From: Clostridium sp. SM-530-WT-3G
Lineage (GTDB): Bacteria; Bacillota; Clostridia; Clostridiales; Clostridiaceae
Length of the DNA: 64,000 nt
Direction: 5' to 3'
Assembly (NCBI RefSeq): GCF_012843905.1
Contig: NZ_JABAGC010000002.1
Location: 120,278-184,277, forward strand
The notes beneath the pieces are model-generated. The model was given only the letters and a program-made list of their open reading frames with translations. It searched no databases and had not been told where the DNA came from. Position numbers and translations under genes: made by a program. Positions 18,656 to 28,413 of the stretch are shown piece by piece (position 1 is the stretch's first letter; every line of letters starts with the position of its first letter).

Positions 18656-20986
18656 ATGAAAAAGTTATATGCAATTCCACTAATTCCTTTAAGAGGATTG
18701 ACTGTTTTTCCTAAAGTCGTAGTTCATTTTGATGTTGGAAGAGCTAAATCAGCAGCAGCTATAGAAGAAGCAATGCGTGAAGAACAAGAAGTATTTCTTG
18801 TAAGTCAGAGAGATTCAGCGATTGAAGAACCTAATCAAGATGATATATATACAGTTGGAACTATATGTAAGATAAAGCAAGTATTAAAAATGTCTGATAA
18901 TATAATCAGAGTTCTTGTTGAAGGTTTAGAAAGAGCAAAAATAGTTGAATATATAGAAGATGATGAAAATTGTATAAAGGCTTCTGTAGAAAAAATACGT
19001 ACTAAAAAAGTTAAATCTGATGAATTAGAAGCTTATGTTAATGTTATTAATAAGGAGTTTTTAAAACTAATAAAACTTACAGAAGATGATTATGATGATG
19101 TGGCAAAAAACGTAGATCCATTAGAGAATACTTCAGAATTCCTAGATATGGTAGCATCTTATTCAATTACAGATGAAAGAATGAAGCAAGAAGTTCTTGA
19201 AAGTATAAATCTTACAGAGAGAGCAAAACTGGTACTTGATAGGCTTAAGACTGAGGTTGGAATAGCAAAAATTCAAAGAAAGATTGCAGCTAAAGTAAAA
19301 AATACTGTTAGTAAAGAACAAAAAGAGTATTACTTAAGAGAGCAAATGAAAGCAATTCAAGAGGAACTAGGAGAATATGATGAAGATAAAAAAGAAATTT
19401 CATCATATGAAGAAAAGCTTGGAAAGCTTAAAATGAGTAAGGAATCTAAAGAAAAGGTAGCTCATGAGATTTCAAGACTTAAGAAAATGTCACCTAATTC
19501 ATCTGAGGCAAGTGTTACTAAAACTTATATAGATTGGGTATTTGATATTCCATGGGGAAAATATACAAAAGAATCTATAGATGTTAAAAAAGCTAAAAAA
19601 ATTCTTGATGATGAACATTATGGATTAGAAGATGTTAAAGATAGAATTATTGAATATTTAGCAGTTAAACAATTTAGTAAATCACAAAAAGGACCTATAC
19701 TTTGTCTTGTAGGGCCTCCAGGAGTAGGTAAAACATCTATTGCTAGGTCAATAGCAAATGCAATGAATAGAAAGTATACTAGAATATCTCTAGGTGGTAT
19801 GAAGGATGAATCTGAAATAAGAGGTCATAGAAAGACTTATGTAGGAGCAATACCAGGAAGAATAGCATATGCACTTAAAGATGCAAAATCTATAAATCCA
19901 TTAATTCTGTTTGATGAGATTGATAAAATCAGTTCAAACTATAAGGGTGATCCATCAGATGCACTTCTTGAAGTATTAGATAATGAGCAAAATAAGGACT
20001 TTAGAGATGCATATCTTGAGCTTCCTTTAAATTTATCTAAGGTAATGTTTGTAGCTACAGCAAATTCATTAGATACTATTCCAAGACCACTTCTTGACAG
20101 AATGGAAATAATTGAAGTATCAGGATATACTTATGAAGAAAAGTTCCATATAGCTAAGGAACATTTATTACCTAAGATTATAAAAGATTTAGATATACCT
20201 TCTGATAAGGTAATAATTGAAGATGAGGCTATAAGAAGTGTTATTGAAGGTTATACTAGAGAATCAGGAGTACGTGGGCTTGAAAGAAAATTAAGCTCAC
20301 TTATAAGAAAATCATTAGCTAAGATTATAAATGAAGATTTAGATAAGCTTTATGTTAATGATGAAATTATAGAAGAACTTTTAGGAAAGAAACTTTTCAC
20401 AATAGATGAAATAGATAAGCTTGATAAGATTGGTGTAGTTAATGGAATGGCATGGACTGCTTATGGTGGAGATACACTTCCAATTGAAGCTACAGCTATG
20501 AAAGGTAATGGAAAGCTTCAGCTTACAGGAAAACTTGGTGAAGTAATGCAGGAATCTGCAAAGACTGCATATAGCTATGTTAGGGCAAATGCATCTAAAT
20601 TTGGAATAACTGAGAACTTCTACAAGGAAAAGGATATTCATATTCATGCACCAGAAGGTGCAGTACCTAAGGATGGTCCATCTGCAGGAATTACTATGGT
20701 TACAGCTTTAGTGTCAGCATTATCAGGAAAAAAAGTAAGACATAACGTAGCTATGACAGGTGAAGTTACTCTTACAGGAAGAGTTCTTCCTATAGGTGGC
20801 TTAAAGGAAAAATCACTTGCAGCATTTAGAGCTGGAGTAGATACTATAATAATTCCTAAAGAAAATGAGAAAGATATAGAAAAGATACCTAATTCAATAA
20901 GAAGGAATTTAAATATAATTCCTGCAAGAGAAGTGAATGAGGTTCTTAAGAATGCATTAATTGGAGAGGATACTAATGAGAATTAA
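18656..20986 (+). CDS. lon: ATP-dependent protease LonA
   Basis: A 776-residue soluble Lon protease. The N-terminal substrate-recognition domain (about 1-300, starting [13 protein letters not shown]) is followed by the AAA+ module with GPPGVGKTS (about 353-361). The peptidase domain has the catalytic Ser in [10 protein letters not shown] (about residue 675) and Lys in GGLKEKSLA (about 717). A run of G at 18640-18645 fits the ATG at 18656; an in-frame ATG at 18638 has no ribosome binding site. The last codons overlap engB, so the two are translationally coupled. Confidence 0.97.
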   Translation: MKKLYAIPLIPLRGLTVFPKVVVHFDVGRAKSAAAIEEAMREEQEVFLVSQRDSAIEEPNQDDIYTVGTICKIKQVLKMSDNIIRVLVEGLERAKIVEYIEDDENCIKASVEKIRTKKVKSDELEAYVNVINKEFLKLIKLTEDDYDDVAKNVDPLENTSEFLDMVASYSITDERMKQEVLESINLTERAKLVLDRLKTEVGIAKIQRKIAAKVKNTVSKEQKEYYLREQMKAIQEELGEYDEDKKEISSYEEKLGKLKMSKESKEKVAHEISRLKKMSPNSSEASVTKTYIDWVFDIPWGKYTKESIDVKKAKKILDDEHYGLEDVKDRIIEYLAVKQFSKSQKGPILCLVGPPGVGKTSIARSIANAMNRKYTRISLGGMKDESEIRGHRKTYVGAIPGRIAYALKDAKSINPLILFDEIDKISSNYKGDPSDALLEVLDNEQNKDFRDAYLELPLNLSKVMFVATANSLDTIPRPLLDRMEIIEVSGYTYEEKFHIAKEHLLPKIIKDLDIPSDKVIIEDEAIRSVIEGYTRESGVRGLERKLSSLIRKSLAKIINEDLDKLYVNDEIIEELLGKKLFTIDEIDKLDKIGVVNGMAWTAYGGDTLPIEATAMKGNGKLQLTGKLGEVMQESAKTAYSYVRANASKFGITENFYKEKDIHIHAPEGAVPKDGPSAGITMVTALVSALSGKKVRHNVAMTGEVTLTGRVLPIGGLKEKSLAAFRAGVDTIIIPKENEKDIEKIPNSIRRNLNIIPAREVNEVLKNALIGEDTNEN

Positions 20987-21572
20987 ACAATCAGAATTTA
21001 TTATATCAGCAGTTAAAAGAAATCAATATCCAGTAGATAATAGAGCAGAGATTGCTTTTGTAGGAAGATCTAATGTTGGTAAAAGTTCAATTATAAATTC
21101 AATAACTAATAGAAAAAAATTAGCAAAGGTAAGTAGTACACCAGGTAAAACAAGACTTGTAAACTTCTTTCTTATAAATAATGATTTCTATTTAGTTGAC
21201 CTTCCTGGATATGGATATGCAAAAGTATCAAAGGCTGAGAAGGATAGCTGGGGAAAGACTATAGATATGTACCTTACTGGGCGAGATCAGCTTAAGAGAA
21301 TAGTATTATTAGTTGATTCAAGACATAAGCCAACAGGTGATGATGTTATGATGTATGAATGGGCTAAGCATTTTGGATATGATGTAGTTGTAGTTGCAAC
21401 TAAGAGTGATAAGCTTAAGAACTCTGAATTTAAAAAGAATGAAAAAGTAATCAGAGAAACATTAAAACTAGCTGATGATGATAAATTATATTTCTTCTCA
21501 TCATTAAATAAAAAGGGAATAGAAAATCTTATAGATAACTTGTTTTTAGAATTTGCTACAGATTTAGATTAG
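20976..21572 (+). CDS. engB: ribosome biogenesis GTP-binding protein EngB/YsxC
   Basis: A 198-residue TRAFAC GTPase needed for late assembly of the 50S subunit. G1 is GRSNVGKSS (about residues 29-37), G3 is DLPGYGYAK (about 75-83) and G4 is TKSDK (about 144-148). The ATG at 20976 lies inside the end of lonA (11-base overlap) and is preceded by GGAGAGGA; an upstream in-frame start at 20961 is less likely. The lon-engB pair is a conserved clostridial arrangement. Confidence 0.95.
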   Translation: MRIKQSEFIISAVKRNQYPVDNRAEIAFVGRSNVGKSSIINSITNRKKLAKVSSTPGKTRLVNFFLINNDFYLVDLPGYGYAKVSKAEKDSWGKTIDMYLTGRDQLKRIVLLVDSRHKPTGDDVMMYEWAKHFGYDVVVVATKSDKLKNSEFKKNEKVIRETLKLADDDKLYFFSSLNKKGIENLIDNLFLEFATDLD

Positions 21573-21630
21573 TTTTTTCATGAAAGATTAACACTAAGTT
21601 TAAGCTAAAAATAGACAGGTGAATATTAAC

Positions 21631-21676
21631 AAAAGCTTATGTAAGGGAATATAATCTTACATGAGCTTTTTTTCTT
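21631..21676 (+). terminator. terminator of the lonA-engB operon
   Basis: AAAAGCTTATGTAAG pairs with CTTACATGAGCTTTT and continues into a T-run. Confidence 0.9.
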
Positions 21677-21844
21677 TCAAAATTTTCGTATAAAGTGAAA
21701 TAATTTAGAGTTTTAGATAAATAAAAGAAGATATAAATTTAATAATATATATAATAAATTCTCATATGAAATTAGTGTCAAAAATTCTGAGGAGGAATAG
21801 TATATAGTATAACAAAGAAAAAATATTTCCAAGGAGGAATAAAT

Positions 21845-22402
21845 ATGGAGATGAATGATATCCTAAATGGTTTAAATCCATGTGATGACAATTGTTGTGA
21901 TTCTGGACCAGATAATGACTATTGTGGAGGTCAAATGCCACCTGTTAATGGTTATGGGTTCCCAGGTACTGCAGGTTTAGGTTATGGTGGTATAGGTAAT
22001 GGAATTGGATGTGGATTTGGTAGTTGGATTTGGATTTTATTAATATTATTCTATTGTGGATGCGGCTGTGGCGGTAACGGATTACTAGGCGGTCGTGGAT
22101 TTGGTGGTAATAATTGTGGATGTGGATGCTGTGATGACTGTGACTGCGGATGTGGATGTAATAACCACTTCAGATATAACAATAATAGTATAGGTGGAGG
22201 CTTATTCTGTGGAAATAGCTGTACTGCATATCTATTCTTATTAGTAATTCTATTCTTATGCAATGGAAGATTTAATGGTATAGGCGGTTTCGGTGGAAAC
22301 TGTGGTGGATGTGGAATTGGTGTAAATCCTATAATAGGTGGAAACTATGGTTTCGGAGGATATAACAATTTTGCTGGTAATTTAAACAATTGTGGTTGTT
22401 AA
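21845..22402 (+). CDS. Gly/Cys/Asn-rich low-complexity protein, spore-coat-like
   Basis: A 185-residue protein dominated by Gly, Cys and Asn, with runs such as CGCGCGG and CDCGCGCNN. Two short hydrophobic patches lie near residues 60-72 (WIWILLILFYCG) and 122-133 (AYLFLLVILFLC). The composition is of the chorion-like high-Cys type often annotated in clostridia and likely to cross-link through disulfides in a spore surface layer. No catalytic domain. AAGGAGG lies before the ATG. It is followed after 29 bases by a second Cys-rich gene, with a third low-complexity gene beyond. The coat role is inferred from composition only. Confidence 0.6.
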   Translation: MEMNDILNGLNPCDDNCCDSGPDNDYCGGQMPPVNGYGFPGTAGLGYGGIGNGIGCGFGSWIWILLILFYCGCGCGGNGLLGGRGFGGNNCGCGCCDDCDCGCGCNNHFRYNNNSIGGGLFCGNSCTAYLFLLVILFLCNGRFNGIGGFGGNCGGCGIGVNPIIGGNYGFGGYNNFAGNLNNCGC

Positions 22403-22431
22403 ATTCGAATTTTTAGGAAGGAGAGATAAAT

Positions 22432-22725
22432 ATGTCTAAAAAGAAGAATAAATGTTGCTGCCAAAAGAAATGCTGCTGCGAAAGGAAATGTCATGATGAT
22501 TGCTGCTGTATGCCAAGCTGTTGTAACAGTTATATGAACAACTATTCTGGTTCAGGAGTATTAGGAGGATGTGCCGGATTAGCTCCAATAATCTTCTTAT
22601 TAATTGCTTGTGGATCAGGTTTGCTAAATTGTAGTTCATCATATTTAATTATCTTACTATTTATACTATTTGGTGGATGCTTATGTGGATCTAACAATAG
22701 TGGATATGGAAGCAGTTGCTGCTAA
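22432..22725 (+). CDS. small Cys-rich protein with a hydrophobic C-terminal half
   Basis: A 97-residue protein whose first 35 residues contain more than a dozen cysteines among Lys and Arg (KKNKCCCQKKCCCERKC). The second half is hydrophobic (IIFLLIACGSG, YLIILLFILFGG) and Gly-rich. It resembles its upstream neighbour and probably belongs to the same surface structure. AAGGAGAG precedes the ATG. Unlike the neighbour it has a strongly basic N-terminus. Function unknown. Confidence 0.6.
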   Translation: MSKKKNKCCCQKKCCCERKCHDDCCCMPSCCNSYMNNYSGSGVLGGCAGLAPIIFLLIACGSGLLNCSSSYLIILLFILFGGCLCGSNNSGYGSSCC

Positions 22726-22740
22726 TAAAATAGTAGATGG

Positions 22741-22760
22741 AGGGTTCTAGGACCCTCCAA
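22741..22760. other. GC-rich hairpin after the second Cys-rich gene
   Basis: GGAGGGT-tctagg-ACCCTCC is a 7-bp perfect stem. It is followed by an A-run, not a T-run, so on the plus strand it is not a standard terminator; RNA stability or attenuation is possible. Confidence 0.45.
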
Positions 22761-22840
22761 AAAAATGCACAAAAACATATACCATTTTTGTAAATTATAC
22801 ATATAATGTGATTAGGGAACTATAATGTGGAGGAGTTTTA

Positions 22841-23458
22841 ATGGCTAAGCATAGACATAAGGAACAGGAATCCAGTGCTAATAATAAAAATAAAAATATA
22901 AATAATATGAATAGTATGAATAACAATAATCCATTTGGTATTGATCCTGTGCAGTTAATGAATTTATTAGGTGGAAATTTTGATATGACAAATATGACAA
23001 ATATGCTTGCATCGATGAATACAAATGGTTTTAATCTGGGTAATTTAGGTCCATTGGCACAAATGGCAGGATTAAATTTAGATAATAATATGATGTACGG
23101 AAATGGATTTTCAAATCCTAATGATATGAATAATAATATCAATCATGGCGCTAATATTAATACGGGCAATATAAATAATAAAAATGTTATGCCTAATATG
23201 AATAATGTTAATTTAGAAAATAGTAAAGAGAATAGTAGTGATACGACTTCTAATATAAAAAAAAGTGAACAAGAAAAGGTGGGTAAAGAATCAAAAATTT
23301 CTAGTAACTCAGCCAATGCAAATGCTAAAGTAAAAATTAAACAAAATAATGATCTTGAATTTCTTGTATCGTTAAAAGGTATTGTTAATCAGGAAAAGGT
23401 TCCATTAATAAATAAAATGATAGAACTTTATAAGAGTGGAGCATTTAAGGATAAATAA
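22841..23458 (+). CDS. Asn/Met-rich low-complexity protein
   Basis: A 205-residue protein with long Asn-rich stretches (NNKNKNINNMNSMNNNN at 14-30) and repeated NMTNM/NLGNLG motifs. A compact, more ordered C-terminus (about 170-205, LEFLVSLKGIVNQEKVPLIN) resembles the small helical tail found in clostridial coat-associated proteins. GGAGGAG lies before the ATG. Its position right after two Cys-rich genes suggests a shared role in the spore surface, but this is inference. Confidence 0.55.
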   Translation: MAKHRHKEQESSANNKNKNINNMNSMNNNNPFGIDPVQLMNLLGGNFDMTNMTNMLASMNTNGFNLGNLGPLAQMAGLNLDNNMMYGNGFSNPNDMNNNINHGANINTGNINNKNVMPNMNNVNLENSKENSSDTTSNIKKSEQEKVGKESKISSNSANANAKVKIKQNNDLEFLVSLKGIVNQEKVPLINKMIELYKSGAFKDK

Positions 23459-23550
23459 AGTGCTAAATATTAATGTTCAATACTTATAAATTTATTAATT
23501 TTAAAGTTTGTGTATATAAAAAGAAAAACTGTCAATAATATTAATGTAAT

Positions 23551-23643
23551 GGAGAAGGCATTCTCCTACAAGCTTAGTAAAATTATATTTTATTAAGCAA
23601 CCCCCCATCCCCCTTTTAGGCCGCTTGATTGCGGCCTTTATTA
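23551..23643 (+). ncRNA. candidate C-rich small RNA with terminator, in a 311-base gap
   Basis: After the Asn-rich gene there is no ORF until the convergent gene ends at 23770. The stretch holds GGAGAA / TTCTCC (about 23551-23567), a single-stranded C-run CCCCCCATCCCCCTTTT (23601-23616) and the terminator AGGCCGC-ttgatt-GCGGCCT followed by TTATTATT (23618-23645). A hairpin, exposed C-run and terminator in that order is a known layout of firmicute C-rich regulatory RNAs. It could also be just the terminator of the upstream gene. Confidence 0.4.
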
Positions 23644-23769
23644 TTGTAATAAAAAGAATTATTTTAGATAATATACTTCTTTATATACATGTTTAAGATA
23701 TTTTAATAAAAGTTATATAAATTTGGTTAAATTAAATTGTTAAAATAGTATATAGTAAATAATATATAA

Positions 23770-24702
23770 CTAATTTGATACTTGAATAGATGTAATATTA
23801 TAGGATGAAGAATTACTTTCTTTACGAAGATCAATTAATAGTACAAGTTGTTTCTTATCCGAATTATTGTCTTTTAAACTTTTCTTTTCAAAGGAAAGTC
23901 TCCATTTTATATATAGAGGAGAGTTTAAATTGTCCCATTCATAATCATAAAAAAAACCATTTTGAAACAAATAGGAATTATTATCTTTATCTAAATTCCA
24001 GAGAAGTGATAATTCATCACTATTAATATTGGAGCTAAATATACTAGGAAGTTCGTCTAATGGGTAAGAAAGTTCAATTATATTAATAAAACTAGTAACT
24101 GAATCTAATGAAGGTAGAGATTTTGAGTCAGCAGTAGTATCAAGAATTGAATTATTTATTACCATAAAACTATTTAATGAACTTAGTCCTTTTATAGAAT
24201 TTAATGAATAGCATTGTGGAGTGCAAGAATTTTTACAGTTAAGTATTCCAAATATATTATTGTTATCACTATATAATAACGTGAATTTATTTTTATTCCA
24301 TTGAAAGACATAGGCGGAGTTTTTTTCACCCTTAAGTCCAGTAAGTATAATTTCAGGAACTGAATTTCTTGATAAGTCGTGAATAAATATTTTTGGTTTT
24401 AAATAACTGCAGCTTGTAAATAATACTTTATCAGTGCATTCCTTTGAGAGATAATATTCTTCATTTGCACATTTAATGCATATGTCTACCTTATTTTGCT
24501 CTTCAACTAGCTGTATATTATCTTGAAGGCCGTCTCCGTTTAAGTCATAAGAATAATTTTGTGATAAATTCAAAGGAGATAATGTTTCTTGGAAATTAAA
24601 TTTGTTACATAATAGAAATAGAGCTACAATTATTATAAGAGTCACAATTGTAAAAGTTATGAGATTTATTAGAAATTTTTTTTTAATGATTAATATTTTC
24701 AT
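23770..24702 (-). CDS. membrane-anchored protein with a DxDGDG calcium-like motif
   Basis: A 310-residue protein with an N-terminal membrane anchor (about residues 12-32, no lipobox; a Cys at the end of the helix is not in a typical LxxC context). The exported domain contains DLNGDGLQDN (about 53-62), the dockerin/FG-GAP-like calcium loop, and several paired cysteines (CIKC, CKNSC). From memory, clostridia carry many such VCBS-like putative surface proteins of unknown role. AGGTGAT lies before the ATG. It is transcribed in the same direction as the perR gene upstream, but two terminators lie between. Confidence 0.55.
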   Translation of the reverse strand: MKILIIKKKFLINLITFTIVTLIIIVALFLLCNKFNFQETLSPLNLSQNYSYDLNGDGLQDNIQLVEEQNKVDICIKCANEEYYLSKECTDKVLFTSCSYLKPKIFIHDLSRNSVPEIILTGLKGEKNSAYVFQWNKNKFTLLYSDNNNIFGILNCKNSCTPQCYSLNSIKGLSSLNSFMVINNSILDTTADSKSLPSLDSVTSFINIIELSYPLDELPSIFSSNINSDELSLLWNLDKDNNSYLFQNGFFYDYEWDNLNSPLYIKWRLSFEKKSLKDNNSDKKQLVLLIDLRKESNSSSYNITSIQVSN

Positions 24703-24756
24703 GTATGTATCACCTCAATAAATTATATGTTGATTGTTAAGGGTACATGTTTGGAA

Positions 24757-24840
24757 AATAAAAAAGACTACAGCTTTAAATAAAAAACAGCAAATGTACA
24801 TCAATGTGTATGTTGCTAATTTTTATAAGAAGCTATAGTC
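24757..24840 (-). terminator. nested double terminator after perR
   Basis: The outer stem, GACTATAGCTT / AAGCTGTAGTC on the minus strand, ends in a U-run. Inside it, AGCAACATACACAT / ATGTACATTTGCT also ends in a U-run. The two can fold as nested alternatives. Confidence 0.75.
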
Positions 24841-24846
24841 AGGATA

Positions 24847-25254
24847 CTACTGACAATCCTTACAATATCCATAAAAGTAAATTTGACTAGATACAATTTT
24901 ATAATCGGTATGCATCTCAGCTGAACTATTAATGTCATCAAATTTAAGATCTGTTAAATCATCAACCTTACCGCATTTTAAACATTGTATATGTGGATGA
25001 GGAGTTGAATTTGCATCATATCTAAAATTTCCTTCACCAACATTAAGTTCTTGAACTAAGTCTACCTCAACTAATGTCTTTAATGATTTATACACAGTCG
25101 CTAGACTCATAGTAGGATATTGGACATGTATATCTGTATAAATTTTATCAGCAGAAGGATGTGCAGTTGTATTAATTAGATAATTATAAACTGCAAGTCT
25201 CTGTGGAGTAAGTTTTAGCTTTTTTTCTTTAAATATTGAAGCTATCTGATCCAT
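24847..25254 (-). CDS. perR: Fur-family peroxide-responsive repressor PerR
   Basis: A 135-residue Fur-family metalloregulator. The N-terminal winged helix spans about residues 1-80 (LKLTPQRLAVYNYL, then SLATVYKSLKTL as the recognition helix). The metal-sensing half has PHPHIQCLKCGKVDDL (about 86-101) and a second CxxC, CKDC, at the very C-terminus, forming the structural zinc site. The His pair before CLKCGK and the short length fit PerR better than Fur. It should repress oxidative-stress genes until peroxide oxidises the iron site. Promoter at 25290-25319. Confidence 0.88.
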   Translation of the reverse strand: MDQIASIFKEKKLKLTPQRLAVYNYLINTTAHPSADKIYTDIHVQYPTMSLATVYKSLKTLVEVDLVQELNVGEGNFRYDANSTPHPHIQCLKCGKVDDLTDLKFDDINSSAEMHTDYKIVSSQIYFYGYCKDCQ

Positions 25255-25289
25255 ATATAATTCCCTCTCTTTAATTTTTTTGTATACAG

Positions 25290-25319
25290 ATTATAACATA
25301 AATGTACAGAAACAGTCAA
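25290..25319 (-). promoter_or_regulatory. perR promoter
   Basis: On the minus strand TTGACT (complement of 25314-25319), an 18-base spacer, then TATAAT (complement of 25290-25295). The rest of the 352-base gap up to 25607 is AT-rich with no ORF. Confidence 0.7.
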
Positions 25320-25558
25320 CAGATAGGAGTGATATTATCAACAAATAATTATTATTCATATAGTGACATATGCAGTGTTAAGTAAATTAAATAAATTAAA
25401 CAAAATTAGGGAATAAATGTGTTTCTCCTGGATTATTTATCCAAAAAACAAAATAAAATTATTGCACAATTTAGAAAAGTTTGATAATATATAAATAAAG
25501 ATAATGTTAATTAATTAACAAACTGAAGTTGTAATGAGATATTAATGATTTTAAGATT

Positions 25559-25581
25559 AACATGCTAAATGCATGTTTTTT
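25559..25581 (+). promoter_or_regulatory. terminator-like hairpin in the leader of the 25607 gene
   Basis: AACATGC-taaat-GCATGTT plus five T residues stands 25 bases before the start codon. It can end transcripts before the gene, so it is either a terminator of a short upstream RNA or an attenuator. Confidence 0.5.
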
Positions 25582-25606
25582 CTTATAAACTAGGGAGGCG
25601 TATTTT

Positions 25607-25933
25607 ATGGCTAAATACAAGGTAGGAGATGAACTAATAATAATTAATGATCCAAGCAAAGAAAGTGAAAAGTTAAAAGAGTTAACTCATTTAACAATTG
25701 ATGGAGATTTTGCTCAGATAGCATGGGGAATTAAAATTGTTGATGTTGAGTATGATAAGCCAAATGTTACATTAACTTATAAGAATGTTTCTGGACACAA
25801 GTGTAAAGTATTTGCTGTTTGTAAAGATATAGATAATTTTGATAAAGAAAAAGTATTGGAAAAAGCATTACTAAAAGCATTCCAAAATGAAATTATTAAT
25901 ATATCTGTTGAAAAAAATAGTGGGCAAGCATAG
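25607..25933 (+). CDS. conserved hypothetical protein, 108 aa
   Basis: The product starts MAKYKVGDELIII and continues with alternating strand-like segments (AQIAWGIKIVDVEY, VTLTYKNVSGHKCKVF), suggesting a small beta-barrel fold in the first 75 residues and a helical tail. No catalytic motif, signal or membrane segment. AGGGAGG precedes the ATG. It has a leader hairpin and its own terminator, so it is an independently controlled unit. I do not recognise the family. Confidence 0.6.
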   Translation: MAKYKVGDELIIINDPSKESEKLKELTHLTIDGDFAQIAWGIKIVDVEYDKPNVTLTYKNVSGHKCKVFAVCKDIDNFDKEKVLEKALLKAFQNEIINISVEKNSGQA

Positions 25934-25972
25934 TAGAATAGAAAAGATAAAGTTAAAATCAATAATAAAGAT

Positions 25973-25998
25973 AAAAGCAGTTTTTGACTGCTTTTTTC
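25973..25998 (+). terminator. terminator after the 108-aa gene
   Basis: AAAAGCAG-tttttga-CTGCTTTTTT. Confidence 0.85.
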
Positions 25999-26198
25999 TA
26001 ATATATGGAATAATGTTTGATAAAAACTTTACTTTTACTAAAAAATGTAATATAATAATTAGGAAAATATTTGCATTAAGTGTATAAAATTCTAAAAATT
26101 TAAAATAAAAATAGTTAGAATTGAGAGATTAAATTTATTTTTTATTTAAATTTAGTAAAAAATAAATAATTGCTATTATATAAAAAGGTGGGAATGTT

Positions 26199-26420
26199 AT
26201 GAAGTGTCCATTTTGGTCAAGCAAGAGAATAAAAGTAGAGTGTTATGGAGAATGCCCAATGCATATAAATGAAAAAGGGGAGTATCAAAGTGAAGAACAA
26301 TGTATATTTAATGAGTGTTCTTCATCAGATAATGAATTTAATATAAAAGATATAATCAAGCATGATTACAGTTATTTAAAATCTTGTGATGATGAAAATG
26401 GAATTAAAATTAGTTTTTAA
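26199..26420 (+). CDS. small Cys-containing protein, 73 aa, unknown
   Basis: A 73-residue product with AAAGGTGGG before the ATG. Six cysteines occur in the pattern MKCPFW, ECYGECPMH, QCIFNEC, plus one near the C-terminus, which could bind a metal or cluster. The protein is otherwise acidic and soluble. A terminator follows immediately. I recall similar small proteins in other clostridia but cannot name a family. Confidence 0.6.
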   Translation: MKCPFWSSKRIKVECYGECPMHINEKGEYQSEEQCIFNECSSSDNEFNIKDIIKHDYSYLKSCDDENGIKISF

Positions 26421-26428
26421 ACATATTT

Positions 26429-26474
26429 AAAAGATATTAGAAGTTTTTAGTGTTGTATTTCTAGTGTCTTTTTT
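26429..26474 (+). terminator. terminator after the 73-aa gene
   Basis: AAAAGATATTAGAA pairs imperfectly with TTCTAGTGTCTTTT, followed by T residues. Confidence 0.65.
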
Positions 26475-26493
26475 GTATGAAATATATAAAGAA

Positions 26494-26525
26494 AAGAGAT
26501 ACAATCTTAAATGATCATATCTCTT
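26494..26525. terminator. hairpin downstream of pncB
   Basis: AAGAGATA / TATCTCTT stem between convergent genes; serves the minus-strand pncB. Confidence 0.6.
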
Positions 26526-26553
26526 GAATATTTTTATAAAATATAAATTATTT

Positions 26554-28032
26554 CTACTTTTCAAATGAATCAGTATATTTATGAAGTAGTGATTGCTTTA
26601 ATGACCATAAGTTTTGTGATAAATCTACATAATAAGTATGAGGATTTTCAAATCTTAATATTTCAGGCCACAACTTATCTGTTTCTGTTTTAGCAAATTC
26701 CTTAATTTCTAATACAGTTGGAGATTTATATACGCATTGACCTTGTTCAAATATAGGTACTTGTAAATCTTTTGTATAGAAGTTTTTGAATTTTTTTCTT
26801 TTCCAAGTATGAATAGGATCAAATAAAGTTAAAGGCTCATCTTCATTAATTTCTTCATCTCTTAATGTGATTAAATCAGCTAAAGCTTTGTGAGAATCTT
26901 TATCGAATAATCTTATTATTTTCTTGAAGCCAGGGTTAGTTATCTTTTCATCATTTTCACTTATTTTTATTTTTGGAATTATTTCACCATCTTTTTCAAG
27001 AGCAACAAGTTTGTATACTCCGCCAAATACAGGTTCTGATTTTGCTGTTATTAATCTTTCACCTACACCAAATGAATTTACACAGGCACCTTGATCTAAG
27101 ACATCTCTTATAATATGTTCATCAAGTGAATTTGAAATAACTATTCCGCAGTCTTCATATCCAGCATCATCAAGCATTTTACGACATTGTTTAGTTAAGT
27201 ATGTTATATCGCCTGAATCAATTCTTACTCCTTTTGGTCTTATACCCATTGGTTTAAGCACTTCATCAAATACTTTTATTGCATTTGGTATACCTGATTT
27301 TATTACATTGTATGTATCTATTAACAATACACAATCTTCAGGGTATACTTCTGCCCAGGCTTTAAATGCTTCATATTCAGAATCATATAATTGTACCCAG
27401 CTATGAGCCATTGTTCCTACAGCAGGAATATTGAACATTCTATCTGAAAGAGTACATGCTGTTGAACTACATCCTCCAATTATTGCTGCTCTTGCACCAT
27501 AAATAGCTCCGTCATATCCTTGAGCTCTTCTTGAACCGAATTCCATTACAGGACGTCCGTCAGCAGCCCTACAGATTCTATTTGCCTTAGTAGCTATAAG
27601 AGTTTGATGGTTTACTGTAAGAAGTATCATTGTTTCAATAAATTGAGCTTGAATAACTGGACCACGTACAGTAACTAATGGTTCGCCAGGAAATACAGGA
27701 TTACCTTCTGGAACAGCCCATACATCACAGCTGAACTCAAAATTACTTAAGTATTCTAGAAATTCTTCAGAGAATAGATTTTTTTCTCTTAAATATTGTA
27801 TATCGTTTTCTGAGAATTTTAGGTTGCTTAGGTATGAAATAAGTTGTTCAACACCAGCCATTATACAATATCCACCACCATCAGGAACTCTTCTAAAGAA
27901 CATATCAAAATAAGCTATTTTATCCTTTAAATGTTGTTCAAAATAACCACTTCCCATTGTAAGTTCATAGAAGTCAACAAGCATGGTAAGATTTCTTTCA
28001 TCTTTTACATTAAATTTAGATTTTATATTCAT
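26554..28032 (-). CDS. pncB: nicotinate phosphoribosyltransferase
   Basis: A 492-residue enzyme of the NAD salvage pathway that joins nicotinate and PRPP to make nicotinate mononucleotide. Family motifs are MLVDFYELTMGSGYF near the N-terminus, MEFGSRRAQGYDGA (about 162-175), the active-site segment GTMAHSWVQLYD (about 206-217) and GVRIDSGDITYL (about 272-283). The length fits the long bacterial form. AAGGAG precedes the ATG. A promoter lies at 28070-28098. NAD salvage may matter indirectly because a TIR-type NADase cassette sits a few kb away, but there is no sign of a linked function. Confidence 0.93.
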   Translation of the reverse strand: MNIKSKFNVKDERNLTMLVDFYELTMGSGYFEQHLKDKIAYFDMFFRRVPDGGGYCIMAGVEQLISYLSNLKFSENDIQYLREKNLFSEEFLEYLSNFEFSCDVWAVPEGNPVFPGEPLVTVRGPVIQAQFIETMILLTVNHQTLIATKANRICRAADGRPVMEFGSRRAQGYDGAIYGARAAIIGGCSSTACTLSDRMFNIPAVGTMAHSWVQLYDSEYEAFKAWAEVYPEDCVLLIDTYNVIKSGIPNAIKVFDEVLKPMGIRPKGVRIDSGDITYLTKQCRKMLDDAGYEDCGIVISNSLDEHIIRDVLDQGACVNSFGVGERLITAKSEPVFGGVYKLVALEKDGEIIPKIKISENDEKITNPGFKKIIRLFDKDSHKALADLITLRDEEINEDEPLTLFDPIHTWKRKKFKNFYTKDLQVPIFEQGQCVYKSPTVLEIKEFAKTETDKLWPEILRFENPHTYYVDLSQNLWSLKQSLLHKYTDSFEK

Positions 28033-28413
28033 TTATAATCTCCTTTTATAGATACGTAAATATTATTAAATTATAACATTTGTGCGAGTAATTGTCATAA
28101 AATAAAAATACATATAGATATATTGTACAACTATAATACATTCATTACAATATGCTTACAAAAGTGTTGAGGTATAGATATTTATAAAAGTTATTGTATA
28201 TTTTTGGATTTTTACTAAAAATAACTAATATTATGTTGGAATGAATTTTTTGATTATTGAAATTTAAATTATAATATATCATAATAGCTTATTATAATTT
28301 ATTATTTAGTTTGCCCATATAAAATTATAATTATAAAGAAATAAATTATGGAAATAATTTAATACGATAGATATATTTCATGATAAATAAATAATAGAAA
28401 GAAGGCAGGATAA
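28033..28413. other. divergent intergenic region with the pncB promoter
   Basis: This 381-base AT-rich gap contains the pncB promoter on the minus strand: ATGACA (complement of 28093-28098), a 17-base spacer, and TATAAT (complement of 28070-28075). No ORF, hairpin or clear plus-strand promoter for the helicase stood out. Confidence 0.6.

Noticed and set aside
21845..22402. Gly/Cys repeats as a CRISPR array or satellite repeat
   Set aside because: The repetition is at codon level within one open frame with a good ribosome binding site; there are no spacers or fixed period.
25887..26087. Plus-strand ORF after the 108-aa gene
   Set aside because: It overlaps the end of a better-supported gene, runs through its terminator and has AT-driven composition.
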